Source of the DNA: JAFGGG01 sp964634205
Lineage (GTDB): Bacteria; Spirochaetota; Spirochaetia; SZUA-6; RPPD01
DNA length: 64,000 nt
Direction: 5' to 3'
NCBI GenBank assembly: GCA_964634205.1
Contig: CAZWKE010000012.1
Span: 15,587-79,586 of the forward strand
Under the pieces are notes generated by a model. That model searched no databases, was not told the DNA's origin, and saw nothing but the letters and a program-made list of their open reading frames with translations. The position numbers and the translations under genes were made by a program. This document shows, piece after piece, positions 18,175 through 27,015 of the stretch. Within the stretch, counting starts at the first letter, position 1, and every line of letters begins with the position of its first letter.

Positions 18175-18726
18175 ATGAGTGAATTTAAATTGCTTAAGTC
18201 AGATGAGAACAGTAAGTTATTTGATACAACAGGAATGTTTTTTAAGGAGTTTAACAGCGATTTCAGGCAGATACGATACTATACGTTGCTGGTGGTACAG
18301 AAGGCGCCGCCGGAGATTAAAGAAATTAATTTACTTGAACAACAGATCAGTGAGATTATAAAAAACGCCGTAAAGCACGGAAATGATTGTGATATAAACA
18401 AAAAGGTCAAAGTCTGGTATTATTTTGACACTGAGAAAGCACACCTTATTGTTGAGGATGAGGGAGACGGCTTTAAGGAACTGGAAAGCTGGAACACGTT
18501 TAATAAGAAACGGATAAATTGTTTTGTCAACCAAAACTTTGAAGAAATGGAAAAATACGTTTCTTTCAGAACAAAAGACAGCGATGAAAACGACAGTGGT
18601 AATGCGCTTTTCGCTGCGGTAGAATACTGGAACGGCGGAGTTGTTTTTAATAAAAAGAGAAACAAGGTTGCTGTGTTGAAAACTTTTCCCAAGAAACGAC
18701 ACGGAATAAACTTAGATAGTATGTAG
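18175..18726 (+). CDS. HATPase-domain anti-sigma factor / serine kinase (RsbW-like)
   Basis: This 183-residue protein carries the GHKL N-box EIIKNAVKHGN near residue 60 and a G1 box DEGDGF near 95. There is no His-phosphorylation domain. This fits an RsbW/SpoIIAB-type serine kinase that binds either a target (often a sigma factor) or the STAS protein. It is somewhat longer than typical RsbW, with a loop between the G1 box and the C-terminal strands. It lies 15 bases after the STAS gene with AAGGGGGG in front. Confidence 0.88.
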   Translation: MSEFKLLKSDENSKLFDTTGMFFKEFNSDFRQIRYYTLLVVQKAPPEIKEINLLEQQISEIIKNAVKHGNDCDINKKVKVWYYFDTEKAHLIVEDEGDGFKELESWNTFNKKRINCFVNQNFEEMEKYVSFRTKDSDENDSGNALFAAVEYWNGGVVFNKKRNKVAVLKTFPKKRHGINLDSM

Positions 18727-18729
18727 AGA

Positions 18730-19977
18730 TCAGACCGGGGGAGGGGGGGATCCTCCCTCCCAGCTTACCTCATCTTTTTTTGTAAAAATCTTTCCGTATA
18801 AATATTCAAAAAGAAACCTGAAATCCGCATCCGAAATTCGTAAAAACTGGACCGCGAAATAAAATGTGGATAAATCTTTGAATTTTCGCATAACCCGGGA
18901 GCCGATAACGATCTTTTTTTCGTTAATTGTCACCATGATATCCATATCGTCAAGCATGGTAAGTTTATTGTCTATATCCTGTGATTGGGTTGCAAAAAGC
19001 AACCCCGAACCGCTTATATCGATAATAGGCTCCTGATAATTGACGGCGCCCCCGGATTTCTGTTTAAAGTAGCCGTGCTTTTCCAGGGAATAGCTTAATA
19101 CCTTGGAAAACTGGTACGTGTAATGAATGAGATCGATTCCAAACGCCTTATCAGCAGGTTTATCATTTGCCGCATGGATGTAGCCGATAGCATATTCATG
19201 ATACAATATCGGGCAGTAAATTTCAGCAACAATGTTGTTTTTATGTTTCTTATAAAGCAGGGATGCGATTTCACTATGCACAAGGTCTTGCGCAACACCC
19301 GTGCTTTCAAAAAAACGCGTGAATTCATTTTGTGAGATCACCAACTGGGAAAGAGGTGAGTTTTCTCCCGGAAGCTCCCCCTTCGTGTCGGGGATCCATA
19401 GTATTTTCCCTATGCGGGTAATCAGGTTTTCCTCCGGGGTTGACGGCGGTTTTTCGCGAAACATGACGATGGTATTGTTTGTGCTGATTTTCCCCAAGTG
19501 CTCTTTGAACGATTTTATCAAATCGGCTATGCTTGTGGCGTCAAACAAATCTGATTTCGGCGGTTCTTCAATTATGGCAAACGTATCCGTTTTGGGAAAA
19601 TTAAGCTCAATGGTATTGCCCTTGAGCTTAAAACTCACCTTCATATTTTTGGTGTTTATGCGTTCATATTTCCGCTCGGGATTTTTACAAAAATTATCAG
19701 TGTTTTCGATAATCAGTGATTTATCGTCACGGCGCAAAACAGTGCTGGATAAGGTGACATAGGTAGTATCAATTGAACCGAACAGCCTTACCGCTTCGTT
19801 TTTTATGAATTCCACTACCGGATTGTCTTTGGGTCTCAGGAATATTTCGCTATCGCTGTATTGGGTGATGAAAAAACCCGCCTGTTTTCTGTCACCGTGA
19901 ACGATTACCGGAATATCGCGATCCAACAGGGTTTTCAGCATAAACTCTTTTTCAATTCTTTTTACGTGTATCCCCAT
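18730..19977 (-). CDS. PilZ-like (YcgR-type) cytoplasmic protein
   Basis: This 415-residue protein has no signal peptide. The N-terminal 60 residues (IPVIVHGDRKQAGFFITQY) resemble the beta-barrel that precedes PilZ domains. The last 110 residues read like a divergent PilZ domain: DISGSGLLF near residue 325, a VMRKFKD segment and FAVQFLRISDADFRFLFEYLYG at the end. The middle portion is unassigned, and I do not see the full RxxxR c-di-GMP motif. The C-terminus ends in a Pro-rich tail encoded in the GC-rich palindrome. It follows the lipoprotein gene by 69 bases on the same strand, with AAAAGGA as ribosome site. Confidence 0.6.
   Translation of the reverse strand: MGIHVKRIEKEFMLKTLLDRDIPVIVHGDRKQAGFFITQYSDSEIFLRPKDNPVVEFIKNEAVRLFGSIDTTYVTLSSTVLRRDDKSLIIENTDNFCKNPERKYERINTKNMKVSFKLKGNTIELNFPKTDTFAIIEEPPKSDLFDATSIADLIKSFKEHLGKISTNNTIVMFREKPPSTPEENLITRIGKILWIPDTKGELPGENSPLSQLVISQNEFTRFFESTGVAQDLVHSEIASLLYKKHKNNIVAEIYCPILYHEYAIGYIHAANDKPADKAFGIDLIHYTYQFSKVLSYSLEKHGYFKQKSGGAVNYQEPIIDISGSGLLFATQSQDIDNKLTMLDDMDIMVTINEKKIVIGSRVMRKFKDLSTFYFAVQFLRISDADFRFLFEYLYGKIFTKKDEVSWEGGSPPPPV
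18740..18761. repeat. GC-rich palindrome at the end of convergent genes
   Basis: A G-run followed by GGATCC and a C-run forms an imperfect palindrome inside the last codons of the minus-strand gene, which encode a Gly/Pro-rich tail. There is no adjacent T-run, so it is not a canonical terminator in either direction. Confidence 0.35.
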
Positions 19978-20046
19978 CGCCGTCCTTTTTATACAAGCAT
20001 AAAAGAAATCGCCGCTTACATCAAGACCATCATTACGCTGCTGTCA

Positions 20047-20751
20047 TTATTCCAAATAATCTTTCAACAACCATTTATATGATGAAGGAGAGAATGGTTC
20101 GGTACTTTTACTTGGTTTTTCGGCAAGGAGTGTCAGTCCAATCTGGAGATCGTCTATCAGCCATTGGTCTTTGTTTTTTACCAGGTATATCTCTCCCTCA
20201 GCCACATTTTTCCCCTTGAATAAACGGACATTGACACTCATCTCCTGATCTTTATCTTCAACGGCCTGACCTATCCTGAAATCATCGGGAACCAGTCCCT
20301 GTTTAAGAGGATACGAAAGCGAACGTTCGAGCTCGGTCTGCATATCCGGTTTTATAAGCTCACGCCGTATGGTCTTCTTGCCTAAAGCGGTAAGAAATTC
20401 CTTAACTGTCGCCGCCGCTTTGATTTTATTTAACTGCCCGGTTAATACATCCTGTAATGGGCCTATTTTAAAGTCCCTGGGCACAATACGCTGCTGCGGA
20501 TCCAGGGCAAACCGATCGGAAGTATCGGAAACCGTTCTGGGTATCGGAGGCGGATTTTCCTCCGTTTTTTCTTGCTTCGGCTGTAGTTCGATTGTTCTCT
20601 TTGCCTGTTGTGCGGTCTCGGTGTTTTTTCCCGGTGTGGTTGCGACAACAGGATTCGGCTTTTGTGTAGAAGTGGATGTCTTCTGCTGTCCGCAAGAAGG
20701 AATAAGCAGTATGGCGGAAAGAAGAAACAGCATTATATAAAGATACTTCAT
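20047..20751 (-). CDS. Putative lipoprotein of unknown function
   Basis: This 234-residue protein has a lipoprotein signal ending LLIPSC, giving Cys20 as the acylated residue. It is followed by about 70 residues of Thr/Pro/Gln/Glu-rich linker. The C-terminal 130 residues hold an alpha/beta region ending with KNKDQWLIDDLQIGL. That pattern (a strand, a DQW turn and another strand) is seen in many small envelope proteins of NTF2-like fold, but I cannot assign a family. It is divergent from the barrel pair at 20859. Confidence 0.65.
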   Translation of the reverse strand: MKYLYIMLFLLSAILLIPSCGQQKTSTSTQKPNPVVATTPGKNTETAQQAKRTIELQPKQEKTEENPPPIPRTVSDTSDRFALDPQQRIVPRDFKIGPLQDVLTGQLNKIKAAATVKEFLTALGKKTIRRELIKPDMQTELERSLSYPLKQGLVPDDFRIGQAVEDKDQEMSVNVRLFKGKNVAEGEIYLVKNKDQWLIDDLQIGLTLLAEKPSKSTEPFSPSSYKWLLKDYLE

Positions 20752-20762
20752 ATAGTATAAGT

Positions 20763-20783
20763 ACCAAAACCTGCGGTTTTGGT
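20763..20783. repeat. Perfect 9-bp inverted repeat in a divergent promoter region
   Basis: Arms ACCAAAACC (20763-20771) and GGTTTTGGT (20775-20783) are perfect complements around a 3-base spacer. On the minus strand it directly follows a TTGACC box (20786-20781), and so lies between -35 and -10 of the lipoprotein gene. It is a candidate operator or small hairpin. Confidence 0.55.
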
Positions 20784-20813
20784 CAAATGCATTTTAAATA
20801 AGAATTGCCGCGC

Positions 20814-20842
20814 TTGACTTTTATTGTATTGCTGTTTAGAGT
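20814..20842 (+). promoter_or_regulatory. Putative promoter for the barrel pair
   Basis: TTGACT at 20814-20819 and TAGAGT at 20837-20842 are separated by 17 bases. Transcription would start near 20849, so the start codon at 20859 is favoured over the in-frame upstream codon at 20805. Confidence 0.45.
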
Positions 20843-20858
20843 AACTTTCACCAACAGC

Positions 20859-22589
20859 ATGAAAAAGAAAATAATCTTTTACACAATTATATTTTTTTGT
20901 GTTTTGCTCACGTCTTTTTTTGGTGAATCATGGCTCATACCGTTAGACAGCCTTATGTATAAGCAGGCCGAAGAGCTTTTCATTTGTGCAGGCATGGTGC
21001 CCCCCCTGGAGGAGCTGCCGCTTGTGGCCGATGAGCTGAAGGCCGGACTGAATAACCTGGCCAAAATCTCCGCAGATCCGGTCATTGTCGAACGCGCAAA
21101 TGAATTAAATGCCGACATCGCCTTACCCTTTCCGGTTTTTTCCCCGCTGTTGGAGCTTGGATTCAGTGCACAATCCGAATCTGAAAAACTCCGCCACCTG
21201 ATTGTAACCTCCGTATATGATCATACAAACACACCCCCTACCTATGTCGGTTCAGACAGGGATATCCTGGATTTTACTGCAATGTATGAGATCAACGAAC
21301 TGCCGTCGGTCATCAAAGCCGGATTCATTGCCCAGGCCGCGGGATTCTCACTGTTGTTTGCCCCTGAGATTCGTGAAACAACCACCGGGCTGCTTGATAA
21401 GAACAACCTGATAAATATTCCCTTGGATCTCACCGAGATTAATTATTACAGCCTGCCGTTTCGCGGCATCGCGGCCTATTACAGCCCCCCGTTTGAGATC
21501 CGGCTGGGAAGGGACAAACTGAAACTCGGCCCGAGCAGGTGGTGCGGGCTGACCCTCAACAGCTACATGCCGTATTACGATTACATCAAGGCACGTTTTT
21601 TTGTCCCCGGCTTTTCTTTTTCGGCATATATGATCAATCTTAATCCGATTATTACAAGTAACGAAAGCGATTACCTGAACTCCCTGACCACGGCTGAATA
21701 TAAGAAACTTGAGCCGAACGGACCGAAAAACGGTGATCCGTATGTGGACCGGTTCAAAAACCTGGTACTAAGCCGGGCCACCTTTACCCCCTGGCAGTGG
21801 CTTTCATTCACCTTTACGCAATGCAATCTGATCGGGGGAAGACCGCCGGAGATTTCCGATTTTAATCCGCTGTTGGTGTTTCACAATAATTTTGACGAGG
21901 GAACCTACAGTGTCCCCGTTTCACTGAGTTTGACCTGTGTCCCTTATAAAGGCATCAGGTTGTACGGAGAGTTTTATTTCTATGATGCCCCGGCAGGAGA
22001 TGAAACGGTGGCAACGGAAAATCCACTGGCTGTTGCGTATCAGGTGGGGTTTACCGTGTTGTCCAATCCGTTTTTCAGCCTGGGACCGGGAAGGTTCCGT
22101 CTGGACGCGGAGTTCAGTTACGCCGATCCATGGACCTATGGAAAAGCCTATGATCTGCGTAAGTTTACTTCTCGGTTCGTCTATGTTGAGTCGTTCGTCG
22201 GACGCTATTGGGTGGATTATCCGCTTGGTTTTTACCTGGGCCCGGATGTCGTCGACCTCCACTTCAGCCTGGCCTACGGCATACCCGGGACATGGGAAGC
22301 CGAGCTGCATTGGAACACCACGGCCAAGGGCCAGGTAGACATGTACGGCTGGGGTGCGGACAACGATTATTATCATATCGGGGAGACGGGATATGCCCTG
22401 GGCTTTGCGCCCAGCGGGACCGTAACCTGGACAAACAGCCTTACCGTCTCCGGCTACTATGTGGTGAGTCCCGGGGTAACCATTTCGGCCTGGTACCGGC
22501 TGACCCATATGAAAAACCGTTATAATATTGCCGACCAAGGGCGGTTTTATAATTACGCCGGAGTGTCCGCCGTCTGGAAAATATATTAA
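20859..22589 (+). CDS. Secreted outer-membrane barrel protein, possibly Wzi-like
   Basis: About 576 residues. A signal peptide (MKKKIIFYT start) precedes about 100 residues of helical region (YKQAEELFICAGMVPP), after which the protein is strand-rich. The segment RLGRDKLKLGPSRWCGLTL followed by YDYIKARF resembles the conserved core of capsule-assembly Wzi-type barrels, in which a GxxxxxWGPG stretch precedes a barrel strand. The match is suggestive only. The barrel downstream shares the order of features (a Trp-rich strand, then a DFNP or YLLPF stretch), so the two are probably paralogous. The ATG at 20859 lacks a good ribosome site. Confidence 0.65.
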   Translation: MKKKIIFYTIIFFCVLLTSFFGESWLIPLDSLMYKQAEELFICAGMVPPLEELPLVADELKAGLNNLAKISADPVIVERANELNADIALPFPVFSPLLELGFSAQSESEKLRHLIVTSVYDHTNTPPTYVGSDRDILDFTAMYEINELPSVIKAGFIAQAAGFSLLFAPEIRETTTGLLDKNNLINIPLDLTEINYYSLPFRGIAAYYSPPFEIRLGRDKLKLGPSRWCGLTLNSYMPYYDYIKARFFVPGFSFSAYMINLNPIITSNESDYLNSLTTAEYKKLEPNGPKNGDPYVDRFKNLVLSRATFTPWQWLSFTFTQCNLIGGRPPEISDFNPLLVFHNNFDEGTYSVPVSLSLTCVPYKGIRLYGEFYFYDAPAGDETVATENPLAVAYQVGFTVLSNPFFSLGPGRFRLDAEFSYADPWTYGKAYDLRKFTSRFVYVESFVGRYWVDYPLGFYLGPDVVDLHFSLAYGIPGTWEAELHWNTTAKGQVDMYGWGADNDYYHIGETGYALGFAPSGTVTWTNSLTVSGYYVVSPGVTISAWYRLTHMKNRYNIADQGRFYNYAGVSAVWKIY

Positions 22590-22613
22590 ACAATAATATG
22601 GAGGAAGAATCCG

Positions 22614-24257
22614 ATGAAGCGCCTGTGTCTTTTTCTGTGCCTTGTTCTTGCGGCACAATCCGTACTCTGGTCCCAAGTGGTGTCCGATCCGAACGATTCA
22701 CTGTATACCTGGATCAGCATCTGGCAGGAAAAGGGCTATACGCGCAACCTGCCCCTGCTGCGGCCGTATCCCATTCAACTGGTAAAGAAAATCTTACAGG
22801 AGGTGAGTGAGCGTGCTCCCGCAGCGGACGCGGCCCGCGCCAAGCTTTATCTGCAAAAGATCGATGTAACCGTAGGAGACAAAATCCCCGGCAGAAGCAT
22901 ACCCGCTCCGCTGTCGTTTTCCCTGGAGAACACCTCCTGGACGACCTTTTCCGAGCTGCGGACCGACGCCCTGGCCTCACTGATCATCCAGGGGGTGTTA
23001 AGCGACATTGTCACCTTTTCCGGTGAACTGGCCTGGGGCGGTCTGGCCCAAAGCAGCGGGTTTTACGGACCGGAATGGCTGAATATCAGCGACGAATCCA
23101 TGTCCGGCGGCGGAAACGAGGAGATCTTCGGGGTACGGATGTGGGCCAAAAACATCGGTGTGGGCGGATTGGCCGTCGGGACCCCGGACCTCTATTTCCA
23201 GGCAGGAATGATGCGCGGGTCCTTCGGCCCCTTCTTTGAGAACGGCGCGGTTATCGGCCCCCAGGCACCGGCGGCCGGGCATTTCTCCCTGGCCTATATC
23301 ACCGACTGGATCCGGGTTTCTTCCATACTGATGGTGGTACAACCCAAATATATCAGTAACGATACGACAGGGGTGGGGGACCCGTTTGATTCGGCGTACG
23401 AGAAGTACCTGGTTATCCATTCCTATACTTTTACCCCGTGGAACTGGTTCGAGTTCGGCATTCTCCAGTCCGTGGTCTTCGGCGGACGCTTTAACCCGGT
23501 GTACCTGCTGCCCTTTGCCCATATGTTCTTTGCCCAGCAGATGTACGGTGATGACGACAGCTCGCTGTTGGGATTGTTTCTGGTGTTCAAACTCCCGTTT
23601 GATCTGCGGATCAAGGGGCTTTGTTATATCGATGATTTCAACACCGATACCTTTTTCGGCACGGACGGTCGCAGCGGCTTTTTAAGCCTTGACAATGCCC
23701 AGAACAAGGTGGCCCTCCAGGCCGGCATCACCTGGACACCGGACATGCAGGTATTAAAGCGCATCAGTTTGGACTACCTGATGGTCACCCCCTATACCTA
23801 CACGCACCATGATAATGCGCTCGGCGGGGGCATGAGCATGTTTTCCTATACCCACCTGGGTGAGGGCATCGGGACCATCCTGGAACCGAACTCCGACCAG
23901 ATAACCCTGGAGGTGTTTCTGCAGCCCGAGCCCTGGTATTCGGTTGATCTGAAAGGACGCTTTGCCCGCCACGGGAACGCCTCGGACGGGTATACCACGG
24001 GTGACGGGTCTTATTATGATACCGGGTATAACGGCAGCGACGCCACCTTTATCGGCCCGGCGCGTTTTTTGACCCAGGACGTGCTTGAATACGTGTTTCA
24101 GCTTGGGTTTCAGCTGGGATTTGAGTTTTCACTGGACTGGGTCGAGATGGAATGCGGTGCGGGGTATATGTTCGAGTACGTGCACAACAAGGACCTGATC
24201 GAGGGGAAAAAGGAGTTCAACCATTTCCTGAATTTATTTCTGAGGTTTACAATTTAA
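22614..24257 (+). CDS. Secreted outer-membrane barrel protein paralogous to its neighbour
   Basis: This 547-residue protein has a signal peptide of about 22 residues (ending LWSQ) and the same plan as the upstream gene: a short helical N-terminal part that contains SLYTWISIWQEKGY, then a barrel ending in the strand NLFLRFTI. It starts 24 bases after the upstream stop, preceded by GGAGGAAG. Aromatic residues are frequent, as in barrel girdles. The role is unknown. The two proteins may assemble or act on the same surface polymer (inference). Confidence 0.65.
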   Translation: MKRLCLFLCLVLAAQSVLWSQVVSDPNDSLYTWISIWQEKGYTRNLPLLRPYPIQLVKKILQEVSERAPAADAARAKLYLQKIDVTVGDKIPGRSIPAPLSFSLENTSWTTFSELRTDALASLIIQGVLSDIVTFSGELAWGGLAQSSGFYGPEWLNISDESMSGGGNEEIFGVRMWAKNIGVGGLAVGTPDLYFQAGMMRGSFGPFFENGAVIGPQAPAAGHFSLAYITDWIRVSSILMVVQPKYISNDTTGVGDPFDSAYEKYLVIHSYTFTPWNWFEFGILQSVVFGGRFNPVYLLPFAHMFFAQQMYGDDDSSLLGLFLVFKLPFDLRIKGLCYIDDFNTDTFFGTDGRSGFLSLDNAQNKVALQAGITWTPDMQVLKRISLDYLMVTPYTYTHHDNALGGGMSMFSYTHLGEGIGTILEPNSDQITLEVFLQPEPWYSVDLKGRFARHGNASDGYTTGDGSYYDTGYNGSDATFIGPARFLTQDVLEYVFQLGFQLGFEFSLDWVEMECGAGYMFEYVHNKDLIEGKKEFNHFLNLFLRFTI

Positions 24258-24262
24258 ATAAT

Positions 24263-24291
24263 TTGACCATTTTCGCCCATTTTACTATATT
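24263..24291 (+). promoter_or_regulatory. Putative sigma70 promoter of clpB
   Basis: TTGACC at 24263-24268 and TATATT at 24286-24291 have an ideal 17-base spacer and lie 41 bases before the clpB start. I saw no CIRCE element near it. Confidence 0.65.
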
Positions 24292-24331
24292 CGGTACAAG
24301 AAATATATAACAAAAATCGAGGATAGGCTTC

Positions 24332-26908
24332 ATGAGAGTAGATAAACTTACCCTGAAAGCACAGGAAGCCCTGGAAACTGCCCAGTCCCAGGCTCATCGC
24401 TATAATCATGCCCTGTTGGATACCGAGCACCTCCTGTTTGCGCTGGTGACCCAGCGCGACGGCGTGATCATTCCGCTGTTGGAGCGGCTGGGGGTTCCCA
24501 AGGACCGGCTGCAGGCTGAGGTGGAGAAACTGCTTGCGGCCAAACCAAAGCAGTACGGTGAAACCGCCCAGATCTCGCTTTCACCCCAGGCAAACAATGT
24601 ACTGTACAAGGCTGAGGATGAAGCCGCCAAACTTAAAGATGAATATGTGAGTACCGAACACCTGTTCATGGCGCTGCTTGACGTTCCCGGTGACAGCAGG
24701 AACCTGCTGGAAAAGTCCGGGGTAACGCGGGAGGCGGTACTCAAGGTGCTGCGGGAGATCCGCGGCAATCGTACGGTGACCGACCAGAGCCCTGAGGACA
24801 AGTACCGGGTGCTGGACCGCTACTGCCGTGATCTGACCGACCTGGCCCGCAAAGGCAAGCTTGATCCGGTCATCGGCCGGGATGAGGAGATCCGCCGCAT
24901 TATGCAGGTGCTCTCACGCCGCACAAAAAACAATCCCGTGCTGATCGGTGATCCGGGTGTGGGAAAGACCGCGATTGTGGAAGGACTTGCCCGCAGAATC
25001 ATCAACGGCGATGTGCCGGACTCATTAAAGAACAAAAAGGTGCTGGCTCTTGACCTGGGTGCGCTGGTGGCGGGGGCAAAGTTTCGCGGGGAGTTTGAGG
25101 AACGTCTGAAGGCGGTCATAAATGAGATTGTCGAATCCGAAGGCAGGATTATCTGTTTCATCGATGAGCTCCATACGCTGGTGGGGGCGGGCAGTGCCGA
25201 GGGTGCCATGGACGCGTCCAACCTGTTAAAACCGGCCCTGGCGCGCGGCGAACTGCGGGCCATCGGTGCCACAACCCTTGATGAGTACCGCAAAAATATC
25301 GAAAAAGATCCGGCCCTGGAACGCAGGTTTCAGCCGGTATACACGTCCGAACCGTCTGTCGAGGACACGGTGGCCATCCTGCGCGGTTTAAAGGAACGCT
25401 ATGAGGTGCATCACGGCGTGCGTATTATGGACGAAGCGCTTATCGCCGCGGCCGTACTCTCCAACCGCTACATTACCTCCCGTTTTCTGCCGGACAAGGC
25501 CATCGACCTGATCGATGAGGCCGCCAGCAGACTGAAGATGGAGATAGAAAGCCAGCCCACGGAGCTGGACCAGATACAGCGGAAAATCCTGCAGTTGAAT
25601 ATCGAAAAGCAGGCACTGTCCAAGGAAAAGGACGAGGGGTCACGGGAAAGATTGCAAAAGCTGAGTGAGGAGCTTGCCGTCCTTGAAGAAAAACGCAAGA
25701 CCATGCAGCTGCAGTGGCAGAACGAAAAAAAGGTCATTCAGGAGATTCGCGGTTTGAAACAGAACCTGGAAGAGCTCCATACCCAGGAGGCACGCTGCGA
25801 ACGGGAAGGCAACCTGGCCAAGGCCGCGGAAATCAAGCACGGGCGCATCCCGGAAACCGAGAAGATGCTGGAGGAAAAGACCAGGAAGATCGACGCACTC
25901 CAGGGTAAGAGTCGTCTACTGCGCGAGGAGGTAAGCGAGGAAGATATCGCCAAAATCGTCTCGCACTGGACCGGCATTCCCGTATCAAAGATGCTGACAT
26001 CGGAAAAACAGAAATTGTTAACGCTGGAGGAGGTATTGGGCGCCAGGGTGGTGGGGCAGGAACGCGCCATCCAGGCGGTGGCCGATGCCATCCGCCGCAA
26101 CCGCGCGGGAATCTCCGACGTCGACAGGCCCTTCGGTACCTTTATTTTTATCGGCCCTACGGGTGTGGGAAAGACCGAATTGGCCAAAACCCTGGCCTCG
26201 TTTTTGTTTAATGATGAGAAGGCCTTAAAGCGCATCGATATGAGTGAGTATATGGAAAAACATTCGGTGTCCAGGTTGATCGGTGCTCCTCCCGGCTATG
26301 TCGGGTATGAGGAAGGCGGCCAGCTCACCGAAGCGGTACGCCGGCGACCCTACTCGGTAATCCTGTTTGATGAGATCGAGAAGGCACACCCCGACGTGTT
26401 TAACGTTTTGCTGCAGGTACTTGACGAGGGCAGGCTGACGGACGGTCAGGGCAGGGTGGTGGACTTTCGTAACAGCATCATCATTATGACCAGTAACCTT
26501 GGTTCGGAGCTTATCCAGAAAGCGGCCAAGGTGGAGGACGTGAGCGCGGCCATAAACGAGTTGCTCAAGGCAACCTTTAAACCCGAATTTTTAAACCGTA
26601 TAGACGAGGTCATTACCTTCAACCGCCTCAGCAAGGCGGACATTCTTAAGATCGTACACATCCAGCTTGTCGGGCTGAAAGAACGGCTTAAGGAGCAGAA
26701 GCTGGATATCAAAGTGACCAAACAGGCTATTGAATACCTGGCCGAACTGGGATACGATCCATTGTACGGTGCCAGACCCTTAAAACGGGTGATTCAGAAC
26801 AAGGTGCAGAACGCTGTGGCCAAAAAAATCCTGTCGGGTGAGGTGAAGGAAGGCGACACCGTGATTATTGAGCGGGTAAAAGACGATTTCGCGGTAAAAA
26901 AGGCATAA
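24332..26908 (+). CDS. clpB: ATP-dependent disaggregase ClpB
   Basis: This cytoplasmic Hsp100 chaperone works with DnaK to extract polypeptides from aggregates. At 858 residues it is the normal length. Order of domains: double Clp-N repeat (1-145), AAA+ ring 1 with GDPGVGKT near 207 and the IDELHTLVGAG Walker B region, a coiled-coil middle domain (about 400-530, Glu/Lys/Gln-rich), AAA+ ring 2 with GPTGVGKT near 608, then the D2 small domain ending in GARPLKR. The middle domain separates it from ClpA/ClpC. It has its own promoter and is monocistronic. Confidence 0.98.
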   Translation: MRVDKLTLKAQEALETAQSQAHRYNHALLDTEHLLFALVTQRDGVIIPLLERLGVPKDRLQAEVEKLLAAKPKQYGETAQISLSPQANNVLYKAEDEAAKLKDEYVSTEHLFMALLDVPGDSRNLLEKSGVTREAVLKVLREIRGNRTVTDQSPEDKYRVLDRYCRDLTDLARKGKLDPVIGRDEEIRRIMQVLSRRTKNNPVLIGDPGVGKTAIVEGLARRIINGDVPDSLKNKKVLALDLGALVAGAKFRGEFEERLKAVINEIVESEGRIICFIDELHTLVGAGSAEGAMDASNLLKPALARGELRAIGATTLDEYRKNIEKDPALERRFQPVYTSEPSVEDTVAILRGLKERYEVHHGVRIMDEALIAAAVLSNRYITSRFLPDKAIDLIDEAASRLKMEIESQPTELDQIQRKILQLNIEKQALSKEKDEGSRERLQKLSEELAVLEEKRKTMQLQWQNEKKVIQEIRGLKQNLEELHTQEARCEREGNLAKAAEIKHGRIPETEKMLEEKTRKIDALQGKSRLLREEVSEEDIAKIVSHWTGIPVSKMLTSEKQKLLTLEEVLGARVVGQERAIQAVADAIRRNRAGISDVDRPFGTFIFIGPTGVGKTELAKTLASFLFNDEKALKRIDMSEYMEKHSVSRLIGAPPGYVGYEEGGQLTEAVRRRPYSVILFDEIEKAHPDVFNVLLQVLDEGRLTDGQGRVVDFRNSIIIMTSNLGSELIQKAAKVEDVSAAINELLKATFKPEFLNRIDEVITFNRLSKADILKIVHIQLVGLKERLKEQKLDIKVTKQAIEYLAELGYDPLYGARPLKRVIQNKVQNAVAKKILSGEVKEGDTVIIERVKDDFAVKKA

Positions 26909-27015
26909 ATCGTTTTTTTGCGCTTATATAAAATAAAATTTACCAGTACATTGACAAGACTTCCCACATACTATACCCTGTGTATTTTCTATAATCAGTA
27001 TCAAGGGAGTACACT

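Noticed and set aside
18740..18761. Bidirectional terminator between the HATPase and PilZ-like genes
   Set aside because: The palindrome has no T-run on either strand and lies inside coding sequence, so it is listed only as a repeat.
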